Under the pieces are notes generated by a model. The model searched no databases. It saw nothing but the letters and a program-made list of their open reading frames with translations, and was not told the DNA's origin. A stretch of 11,365 nucleotides of DNA from Robiginitomaculum sp. (GTDB lineage Bacteria > Pseudomonadota > Alphaproteobacteria > Caulobacterales > Maricaulaceae), in assembly GCA_002733735.2 (NCBI GenBank), contig NVWT02000001.1, forward strand, positions 89,143 through 100,507, written 5' to 3'. Positions 5,989 to 11,365 of this stretch are shown here, piece by piece. A program made the position numbers and the translations under genes. Positions within the stretch are counted from its first letter, which is position 1; every line of letters begins with the position of its first letter.

Positions 5989-8259
5989 TTAACGGGTAAG
6001 TCGCAATGTTCTGGCGGCAATTGACTGAAAGGTCTCATCAAGCTCAGACGATTTAATATTAAAGGCACGATCAGGATCGCCAGCACATTTCTTTAGTAAG
6101 CTAATCGCAGAAGATTTATTGATGTCCACAGCAATGGTATAAAGATCGATGCCATAATCATCTGTCATCGCCTTACAGGTAGCTAACATCAAATTATCCA
6201 ATGTTTTCTGATCAAGCTTTACTACACCCGGGTGCTTCCAGCATTTCTTTGCAATGCCTGAGCGCTTTTGATCATTACAGCCAAGATACCCCTCATAATC
6301 AAATGGAGCGACGTTTTCACCATCGGTTAGCAAAATTGCAACTTTGCGGGTTTTCTTCGGATCCCAGTTTCTGGCGGCACTCGAGCCGCTCAACCCCCAG
6401 AACTTTGTCCACTCGGCTCTAGGCGAGAGCGTTCTTAAGCCCCATAACAGCCCCAAATGCGCCTGCGTGCCGCCGGGAACTGGGTACATGTGTTCCAATT
6501 TTTGCTGAATTTGCTTCCGGTTGCTGGACAGAGGTAACATTGCTGTCGGGCAGTTCAAGTTCGGCCCAGATATGCCTTTATTGACATTCCATGGCAGCAC
6601 TTTGTTCTGCCATTTACACATCCTGCCGCCGCTATTATTCCATGCAAATTCATTTGGATCAGAAACACACGCAGCTAATGTACCGGTTTTCTTTCCATAT
6701 TTACTGTCATTTGAGCATGGCTGGGTTTTGTCTATATAGACATTCCTTTGCCACCCCTTAGGGTCTTGCCAGCAACTCAACATTTTAGAATCATACCATT
6801 TCCCACAAACCTGCCCAGGCTTAAGACCCGGTTTTGGCTTAGGTCTTGGTCTTGGCTTCCGTTTCGGCCTTGGTCTTGGTCTGGGTTTATGAGCAGCTTT
6901 TCTGGCTTCCCGTTTTTTCTTCTTTTTCGCCTCATCATTTACCAAATCTATTGACCATTCTTCATTTGGCACAAGCACATTGTTCTTTGCTACTGAAGGC
7001 GGTAATGGCCAATTATTTATTACGTCACCATCTTGTTTGATAGCGGTGGTAAGTAATAAATTCTTAGGCTCAACATCAACAAACCCAGCATAAGTATGCG
7101 AAGGATTATCGTACAAAAACCCTTGCGGCCCCGGTTTTGGCTTAGGCTTAGGCTTAGGCTTAGGCTTAGGCTTAGGTTTTGGCTTAGGTTTTGGCTTAGG
7201 CTTGGGTTTTGGTTTTGGCTTAGCATCCGGATCAGGTTTTGGCTTCGGTTTTGGCTTCGGCTTGGGTTTTGGTTTTGGTTTTGTAGGGCAAGAAAGCCTG
7301 TACCACCGGGTGGTAACCTCTGGCTTAACCCAACCAACCGGCCAACGCATTGAACTAACCGCTTTGTCCGTTATCGGCTGTGAGACCCCGCCAGAAGCAT
7401 TTGTTTTTATTTCATTTTTACCCGCGCGAATACACCCGCGCCAAGGAACTGGAGCAAACATTGTCTTCAACGCAGATTTTGACATTGGCTTGCCGGTATC
7501 GGGGTGAGTGATATTTCTAATTCGATTACTTTTGGCAGGATTGGGTGTTTTTCGTGACCCAGCTGGCGGAAGACTACTCCACGCATATTGAGTACCATCA
7601 GCAGTCGCAACAGTTTCCGATTTTATATTAACCATCACCGACCAAGGAACAACCGAAATCCGGATTAATTCCGGTGATGGGCTTTCGTCATACATAGTAT
7701 CGACAAAATTCATTGCCGCCTCGCGCATAATAACAAAACGATTGCTTGAAAACATCGAAGCGGTATTATCAAGCATCAATGTGACCTCGACCACACGAGC
7801 ATCACCGGCCATTGCTCTGGCTTCTGATTTAACATCAACCGAATCAACGCCTAGCAATCCCCCAAACAGAGTATCGACCACACCTTTACCCTTGGCGCGA
7901 ATTTCATTATCTGCGGTAAATGTAAAGGTTACTTCCGGTTTAGAAATGCGGTTTTTGCGTCCGGCCAATGCTGCCAAGAAAAACTGCTTGCCAGTATCGG
8001 TCGCTTTTGCTTCGCGCTGTTTCTTGTCTAGATTTGCGGCCATTAAATGTTCTCTGGCGGCAGCTAAAACTGATGAATCTAGCGCGTCCCGCAAGCGCGA
8101 ACGCTCGACATAAGCTCGTTGAAAGTCAATAGAAACGCCGATAGCGATTGATATGGGAAGTATCGACAGAGCAAATATCATTGCTGTATTACCGCCGGTT
8201 GCAGTGATAAACCGACTCATAGATCGCCATCTTATTGAAACATTAGGTTTAATATTCAT
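5989..8259 (-). CDS. TadE/TadG-like VWA-domain envelope protein with a Lys-Pro dipeptide tract
   Basis: The 756-residue product starts like TadG-type pilus-assembly proteins: a basic segment, then GGNTAMIFALSILPISIAIGVSIDF (about 22-46), a single membrane anchor, followed by RSRLRDALDSSVLAAA. A von Willebrand factor A fold follows, with metal-site motifs DNTAS (164-168), the threonine in GGTQAHLGL (T598) and LLTDGEN (643-649). The first two motifs are separated by about 430 residues, far more than usual, because a long insert lies between them. The insert includes an uninterrupted-looking Lys-Pro tract (327-376, broken once by DPDA) and a second Arg/Lys-Pro tract (458-474). There are 12 cysteines, all after the membrane anchor, which suits disulfides in the periplasm. 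Such proteins are thought to act at the cell surface or in pilus assembly; no other tad genes are present here, so the function is open. The ATG at 14 codons in (MSRFITATGGN) is an alternative start. Confidence 0.87.
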   Translation of the reverse strand: MNIKPNVSIRWRSMSRFITATGGNTAMIFALSILPISIAIGVSIDFQRAYVERSRLRDALDSSVLAAAREHLMAANLDKKQREAKATDTGKQFFLAALAGRKNRISKPEVTFTFTADNEIRAKGKGVVDTLFGGLLGVDSVDVKSEARAMAGDARVVEVTLMLDNTASMFSSNRFVIMREAAMNFVDTMYDESPSPELIRISVVPWSVMVNIKSETVATADGTQYAWSSLPPAGSRKTPNPAKSNRIRNITHPDTGKPMSKSALKTMFAPVPWRGCIRAGKNEIKTNASGGVSQPITDKAVSSMRWPVGWVKPEVTTRWYRLSCPTKPKPKPKPKPKPKPKPDPDAKPKPKPKPKPKPKPKPKPKPKPKPKPKPKPGPQGFLYDNPSHTYAGFVDVEPKNLLLTTAIKQDGDVINNWPLPPSVAKNNVLVPNEEWSIDLVNDEAKKKKKREARKAAHKPRPRPRPKRKPRPRPKPKPGLKPGQVCGKWYDSKMLSCWQDPKGWQRNVYIDKTQPCSNDSKYGKKTGTLAACVSDPNEFAWNNSGGRMCKWQNKVLPWNVNKGISGPNLNCPTAMLPLSSNRKQIQQKLEHMYPVPGGTQAHLGLLWGLRTLSPRAEWTKFWGLSGSSAARNWDPKKTRKVAILLTDGENVAPFDYEGYLGCNDQKRSGIAKKCWKHPGVVKLDQKTLDNLMLATCKAMTDDYGIDLYTIAVDINKSSAISLLKKCAGDPDRAFNIKSSELDETFQSIAARTLRLTR
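6817..6888 (-). repeat. Second Pro-rich basic tract (Arg-Pro / Lys-Pro) in the VWA protein gene
   Basis: Codons about 458-481 of the VWA protein encode alternating proline with arginine or lysine (KPRPRPRPKRKPRPRP, then KPKPGLKPG). The DNA shows irregular six-base periodicity (GGTCTT, GGCTTC, GGTTTT types on the plus strand). It is preceded by a very basic run (AKKKKKREARKAAH, 444-457). Confidence 0.8.
7132..7281 (-). repeat. Six-base tandem repeat encoding 23 Lys-Pro dipeptides
   Basis: This 150-base tract encodes residues 327-376 of the VWA protein: eight Lys-Pro pairs, DPDA, then fifteen Lys-Pro pairs. On the plus strand it is built of six-base units, mainly GGCTTA and GGTTTT. Six perfect GGCTTA units run from 7139 to 7174; elsewhere the two unit types are mixed. 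Any change by whole units keeps the reading frame, so length variation by slippage or unequal recombination is plausible. Confidence 0.93.
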
Positions 8260-8384
8260 TGGCTATCTCGATTCATGGCTTGTAAGTCAAAACGATCAAG
8301 ACCAATATCAAATTTGAGTAAACCAACTCTGAATCACAAACAATAAATCAACCTATAGCTCAGCCACGAAGCAACCGCCTTGTT
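8260..8384 (-). other. Intergenic region between the I78 lipoprotein gene and the VWA gene
   Basis: This 125-base gap lies between two minus-strand genes. A GAGA purine run stands about 8 bases before the VWA ATG and could be its ribosome binding site. I saw no convincing terminator hairpin and no certain promoter, so whether the VWA gene is read through from the lipoprotein gene cannot be decided from the sequence. Confidence 0.5.
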
Positions 8385-8858
8385 TTACCCACACCATAAT
8401 CGTCCAATTATCCCTTCGGACGTTACATCAAAATTCAAACGCATGGGCTTATAGTCATCGGTAATTTCTCTGCCGGGTAAAATGATACGTATCCGTTGTT
8501 TAAACTTCATTGAACGCAACGAGGCCAAGGCTTGCCCTTGCAAATACCGCAGCTCATCAGCTCCACAACTAACTGCTGTAGCCCTAAAGTCATCATCCGC
8601 GCTGCGCAAACCGGAAATTGGCGCTATTGTATTAGTCGTTACCACAGTAGTTGGGGCAGCCTTTGGTGGATCATAGCCTGTTTGGGGTTCAGTATTAGCT
8701 ATAACATTATCATCATCTAATACTAATTGATTTGATTGCGTATCATTTGGCTCAGAATTACCATAAACCTGCGAGCGCTCTTCCGGTGTCAAACATCCGC
8801 TCAAAGAAACAATCACAACTAAAAAAGCAAAGTGATAAACCAGCTTATAATTATTCAT
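8385..8858 (-). CDS. Lipoprotein with a peptidase inhibitor I78-like domain
   Basis: The product has 157 residues from the ATG at 8858. Residues 1-22 form a lipoprotein signal, hydrophobic up to the lipobox LSGC with C22 as lipidated cysteine. A low-complexity linker rich in Asp, Asn, Thr and Pro spans about 23-90. The C-terminal 61 residues match the I78 inhibitor family pattern: CGADELRYLQGQ (98-109), then RIRIILPGREITDDYKPMRLNFDV (the family's R-x-I-x-P-G x-x-x-T-x-D-Y-x-P-x-R-L-N pattern) and the closing WCG. C98 and C156 probably form the domain's disulfide. I78 proteins inhibit serine proteases in the few studied cases; here that is inference. The GGAG ribosome site 7 bases before the ATG lies inside repeat copy 2. 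An upstream TTG would add seven repeat-encoded residues and is unlikely. Confidence 0.85.
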   Translation of the reverse strand: MNNYKLVYHFAFLVVIVSLSGCLTPEERSQVYGNSEPNDTQSNQLVLDDDNVIANTEPQTGYDPPKAAPTTVVTTNTIAPISGLRSADDDFRATAVSCGADELRYLQGQALASLRSMKFKQRIRIILPGREITDDYKPMRLNFDVTSEGIIGRLWCG

Positions 8859-8859
8859 C

Positions 8860-8969
8860 GATATACTCCATCGACCCAAAAAGTGGGTACCGGTTTTTGG
8901 TTAAGTTGATGGATCAAGAAGATAAAGTATACTAAAAATACGGTTTAATTCAGTATTTTTAGTATACTT
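8860..8969 (-). repeat. Structured intergenic repeat element, copy 2
   Basis: This is the second copy of the element at 2764-2874, on the opposite strand. Read on the minus strand it has an AT-rich palindrome (8925-8969) with 19-base arms, one mismatch and the same loop AATTAAA, then a linker with two changed bases. The second foldback pairs TCCATC (plus-strand 8908-8913) with GATGGA (plus-strand 8867-8872), and the loop differs by one base (CCGGTACCCAC). It ends in GGAGTATATC. It almost fills the gap between the holC stop and the I78 lipoprotein start, so it forms most of the leader of that gene. Confidence 0.93.
8866..8869 (-). promoter_or_regulatory. Shine-Dalgarno GGAG of the I78 lipoprotein gene, supplied by the repeat
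   Basis: On the minus strand GGAG stands 7 bases before the ATG at 8858, an ideal spacing, and this decides the start. The site is the 3' end of repeat copy 2. Its GGA is part of GATGGA, which can pair with TCCATC 36 bases upstream, so the site could be masked in the folded leader. The pairing is predicted by eye only. Confidence 0.7.
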
Positions 8970-8985
8970 ACCTATCTTTCAAGAC

Positions 8986-9432
8986 TTAAGCCAAATTCTT
9001 CCACGTGCCGTTACCAGTTTGCTTCCAATACAGCACTTTTTGTTGCTTGGCTTTAGCCTGCTTCCAATACTCCCTAGCTTTATTTACAGCCTCATCATCA
9101 GCACCATCAAACATTACTATTGTCCGCTCATAGTCCTGAAAGTCTTTTGGATCAGCACTATCAAGAATTACAGCCACATCGGAACCGTTCTCGTTAATTT
9201 TGCTTTTGGTCAATAATATCGGCTGTTTATCTGCGCGCGGGCTTTGCGAAGTACCATGGGCAAGGAAGCTGTCCTCACGATATAGCCAAAGCCATTGATC
9301 AAGCCATTGCAAACGTTGCTCATCAGGTGAATGGATCAATACACGCCAGTTTTTAGACAGGCATTTCTCCAATATATCAGGTAACACCTGATCAAGAGGT
9401 TTAGCCTCTAAATGATAGAACCATATCTGCAT
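8986..9432 (-). CDS. holC: DNA polymerase III subunit chi
   Basis: Chi belongs to the clamp-loader side of DNA polymerase III holoenzyme; in E. coli it pairs with psi and binds single-strand binding protein. The 148-residue product starts MQIWFYHLEAKPLDQVLPDILEKCLSKNWRVLIHSPDE, the usual start of alphaproteobacterial chi, and continues with LDQWLWLYREDSFLAHG (44-60) and DKQPILLT (68-75), both family landmarks. The C-terminal region is rich in Lys and Gln, ending in WKQTGNGTWKNLA. GGAA stands about 6 bases before the ATG. It follows pepA by 34 bases on the same strand, the pepA-holC pairing known from many proteobacteria, and is followed by repeat copy 2. Confidence 0.94.
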   Translation of the reverse strand: MQIWFYHLEAKPLDQVLPDILEKCLSKNWRVLIHSPDEQRLQWLDQWLWLYREDSFLAHGTSQSPRADKQPILLTKSKINENGSDVAVILDSADPKDFQDYERTIVMFDGADDEAVNKAREYWKQAKAKQQKVLYWKQTGNGTWKNLA

Positions 9433-9466
9433 TAAGTTTCCATTTCTGTCGGCATCAGCTAATCAA

Positions 9467-10939
9467 TCAACTCTCATGGCTTTCAGCAATAAAGCGATCC
9501 AATAGCCGCACACCAAATCCCGTTGCCCATACAGATTCCCGTGGGTCAGCACGTTTATCTTTCCAAGCCGTTCCTGCAATATCAATATGCGCCCAAGGTA
9601 CATCACCGACAAATCGCTTTAGGAATTGCGCCGCAGTTATTGAACCGGCAAACGGGCCGCCAATGTTCTTCATATCTGCATTTGGAGTATCTATTAATTT
9701 ATCATAGCCCGAACCAAGCGGTAGCCTCCACACTTCTTCGCCTGATATTTTACCGGCGACGGTCAAATCACTGGCAAGTCGATCATCATTGCTGAATAAA
9801 CCGGCATTTTCCTGCCCCAGCGCAACCAGAATGGCTCCGGTAAGCGTTGCTAGATCAATGATCCGACAAGGCTTGAAACTAGTTATGCCATACCAAATAG
9901 CGTCAACTAAAACCAAGCGTCCTTCGGCATCGGTATTTTGCACCTCAATCGTCTGTCCATCAGCAGATTTAATAATATCACCGGGGCGGGTAGCTGCCGC
10001 ATCAGGCATGTTTTCCACCAGCCCGACAATGCCGATAACATTTGCTTTGGCTTTACGCCCAGCAATTGCCCGCATTGCACCGGTAACAGCGGCTGCGCCG
10101 CCCATATCACCTTTCATATCCCACATTCCATTGCCGGGCTTTAGAGAGATACCACCACTATCAAAGGTTACGCCTTTGCCGACAAGAACAACCGGTGCAT
10201 CACCAGCTTTCCCGCCCATCCATTTCATTATCGCTAATTTAGAACCATAGTTTGAGCCGGCACCAACACTTAACAAAGAATCCATGCCCAGTTTTCGCAT
10301 ATCTTTTTCGTCAAGAACTTCGATTTCAAGACCTGTATCACTTAAACCCTGTATGCACTTTGCAAAGCTTTCAGGGTTTATAATATTTCCCGGCTCTGAA
10401 ACCAAATCCCGCGCCAAATACACACCCTCAGCCAATTCATTTAGCGAAGAGAACTCAACCTCCCCGGTTTTCTTTTGAGAACCATCAATGCAAACAAAAT
10501 CTACAGAGGGCTTTTTGTCCGCACTAAGTTTTGTGCGATGATTATCAAACCGGTACGCAGCTAGAAGCGCACCAAATGCAATCCTTGCAGAGTAAATCCC
10601 CTCTAGGTCACCGACTGAGAAAGTAATCGTTTCAAGGCCGGAAGTAAGCAGTTCTTTGATTACAGCAGCGCCATAGCTCTCCCACGCCAATGCCATATCA
10701 TTATCTTGCTTCCCCACGCCAGCAACAATAATTCTGTCCGCATCCACTCCCATCGGGGCTAATATTTGGATTACTTGCCCAGCCTTACCTGAAAACCTTG
10801 ACGTTTCCAACGCTTTACGAATTGAGCCACCACTATCGCTATCGAGAGCATTTGCTGCATCACTAAATTTATTGTCGTCGAATATAGCAACACAAACGGC
10901 TCCTTTTTTCGGTGACTTATTTGTAAAATTGATTTTCAT
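9467..10939 (-). CDS. pepA: Leucyl aminopeptidase (M17 family)
   Basis: PepA is a cytoplasmic two-metal aminopeptidase, normally hexameric, that releases N-terminal residues from peptides. With the start at 10939 it has 490 residues; AAGGA lies 8 bases before this ATG, while the ATG at 10960 has a poor ribosome site. The N-terminal alpha/beta domain spans about 1-165. The catalytic domain holds the metal ligands K255 and D260 (VGKGVTFDSGG), D278 (KGDMGGAA) and D337, E339 in the signature NTDAEGRL (335-342), plus catalytic K267 and R341. ENMPDAAATRPGD (309-321) is another family block. The gene is divergent from lptF and followed by holC. In E. coli PepA also binds DNA; nothing here bears on that. 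Confidence 0.97.
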   Translation of the reverse strand: MKINFTNKSPKKGAVCVAIFDDNKFSDAANALDSDSGGSIRKALETSRFSGKAGQVIQILAPMGVDADRIIVAGVGKQDNDMALAWESYGAAVIKELLTSGLETITFSVGDLEGIYSARIAFGALLAAYRFDNHRTKLSADKKPSVDFVCIDGSQKKTGEVEFSSLNELAEGVYLARDLVSEPGNIINPESFAKCIQGLSDTGLEIEVLDEKDMRKLGMDSLLSVGAGSNYGSKLAIMKWMGGKAGDAPVVLVGKGVTFDSGGISLKPGNGMWDMKGDMGGAAAVTGAMRAIAGRKAKANVIGIVGLVENMPDAAATRPGDIIKSADGQTIEVQNTDAEGRLVLVDAIWYGITSFKPCRIIDLATLTGAILVALGQENAGLFSNDDRLASDLTVAGKISGEEVWRLPLGSGYDKLIDTPNADMKNIGGPFAGSITAAQFLKRFVGDVPWAHIDIAGTAWKDKRADPRESVWATGFGVRLLDRFIAESHES

Positions 10940-11126
10940 AGTACATTTCCTTGATTTCATATTTTCTAGTTAGCGCAGTAAAGTTGTTTTAACGCTCTAT
11001 TTTGAGGGATTGTAACTTGAACTATTAAAGAGATAAATATGGACAAATCAAATCTGTTGCTTATTGGTATCGGACGGTTTGACTTAAGAGAAGCCCCCTA
11101 ATTGTAAATAATGGGAATTGCCTAAC
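10940..11126. promoter_or_regulatory. Divergent region between pepA and lptF
   Basis: This AT-rich gap of 187 bases separates pepA (minus) from lptF (plus), so both promoters should lie here. I could not assign clear -35/-10 boxes. It contains a short plus-strand open frame (11039-11101) described separately. No strong inverted repeat was seen. Confidence 0.45.
11039..11101 (+). CDS. Possible 20-residue leader peptide upstream of lptF
   Basis: An ATG-to-TAA frame of 21 codons reads MDKSNLLLIGIGRFDLREAP. A purine run AGAGA stands about 6 bases before the ATG, a reasonable ribosome site. It ends 25 bases before the lptF start and lies on the same strand. A frame this short can occur by chance, and I know no family for it. 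Confidence 0.2.
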   Translation: MDKSNLLLIGIGRFDLREAP

Positions 11127-11365
11127 GTGAATACACTTCAATCGTATTTTTTTCGACAGACTTGGCAACCGTTATTTATAACAGCATCGATAATGGCCGT
11201 TTTAGCTTTGCTAACCCAAAGCCTATCGTCAGTGGACTTGATTATCGACAACCGCGCAAGCCTGATAGCTGTGTTAAAAATTACCGGACTAGCGTTACCG
11301 CAATTATTTTCAATAATATTACCATTTGCGGTTTTCATTGCCGTCGCCCATGGCATTCAGCGCTT
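11127..11365 (+). CDS. lptF: LPS export system permease LptF, N-terminal fragment
   Basis: LptF pairs with LptG in the inner membrane and, with the LptB ATPase, extracts lipopolysaccharide for transport to the outer membrane. The gene starts with GTG at 11127 and runs off the right edge, giving 79 complete codons. The fragment MNTLQSYFFRQTWQPLFITA begins like LptF/LptG: an amphipathic start, a first membrane segment at about 15-32 (ending in LLTQSLSSVDLI, the family's L-T-Q-x-L-x-x-x-D pattern) and a second at about 55-76 (ALPQLFSIILPFAVFIAVAH). The SLIAVLK-x-x-x-LALP region favours LptF over LptG. It is divergent from pepA, a common arrangement in alphaproteobacteria; lptG would be expected next. 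GGGA about 10 bases before the GTG is a weak ribosome site. Confidence 0.88.
   Translation, partial: MNTLQSYFFRQTWQPLFITASIMAVLALLTQSLSSVDLIIDNRASLIAVLKITGLALPQLFSIILPFAVFIAVAHGIQR

Noticed and set aside
7139..7174. TTAGGC repeats that equal the nematode telomere unit, with GGTTTTGG runs nearby
   Set aside because: The array lies inside a long bacterial reading frame and is fully explained by alternating Pro and Lys codons; there is no chromosome end or eukaryotic context.
7132..7281. Short regular repeats as a CRISPR array
   Set aside because: The unit is 6 bases with no spacers, coding in frame, and there are no cas genes.
7020..7337. 105-codon minus-strand frame with Ser-Gln-Asn repeats
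   Set aside because: It is the Lys-Pro hexamer array read in another frame; its low complexity comes from the DNA repeat.
7742..8113. 123-codon plus-strand frame opposite the N-terminal part of the VWA gene
   Set aside because: Antisense shadow; the minus-strand product has a clear membrane anchor and VWA motif in the same stretch.
8925..8969. AT-rich palindrome after holC as an intrinsic terminator
   Set aside because: The stem is almost wholly A-T and is not followed by a T-run; the same palindrome occurs upstream of slt between divergent genes, so terminator function is not the simplest reading.
9789..10250. 153-codon plus-strand frame opposite pepA
   Set aside because: It is the antisense shadow of the catalytic domain of pepA, with no recognisable motif or ribosome site.
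11138..11356. 72-codon minus-strand frame at the right end
   Set aside because: It is antisense to lptF, whose plus-strand translation matches the LptF family.

Overview
The window looks like chromosomal DNA of an alphaproteobacterium with fairly low GC content, most likely from Hyphomicrobiales (Rhizobiales) or a close relative. The support is the gene set and its order (pepA-holC, divergent lptF; slt, dapA, smpB, a family-5-type uracil-DNA glycosylase, folK, rpoZ), typical alphaproteobacterial sequence styles (SmpB, RpoZ start MARVTVEDCIDKVDTR), an I78-type lipoprotein and a TadG-like VWA protein. The assignment below class level is inference.

Layout. The left part (1-2737) is a minus-strand housekeeping run, dapA-smpB then folK-rpoZ, interrupted by a plus-strand uracil-DNA glycosylase gene that is divergent from folK and convergent with smpB. 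A divergent intergenic region (2738-2963) holds the first copy of a structured repeat. Next comes slt on plus (soluble-type lytic transglycosylase), whose end overlaps tail to tail with a minus-strand threonine/serine dehydratase. The rest to 10939 is all minus strand, in transcription order: pepA, holC, repeat copy 2, an I78-domain lipoprotein, a large TadG-like VWA protein with a Lys-Pro dipeptide tract, and the dehydratase. lptF starts on plus at 11127 and runs off the window; rpoZ runs off the left edge.

Roles. The genes are mostly core: lysine/diaminopimelate and folate synthesis, ribosome rescue, DNA repair and replication, peptidoglycan turnover, aminopeptidase and LPS export. The accessory part is the pair formed by the I78 lipoprotein and the VWA/TadG-like envelope protein, with no other tad genes nearby. 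No phage, transposase, CRISPR array, tRNA or rRNA was seen, and no gene-free stretch exceeds 300 bases.

The most interesting signal is a roughly 110-bp element present twice, in opposite orientation, about 6 kb apart. Each copy has a long AT-rich hairpin followed by a second hairpin ending in a Shine-Dalgarno-like GGAG, and each points toward the 5' end of a gene for an exported protein. The two copies differ in the first stem by paired, compensating changes. In copy 2 the element itself supplies the ribosome binding site of the lipoprotein gene and could hide it in a stem.
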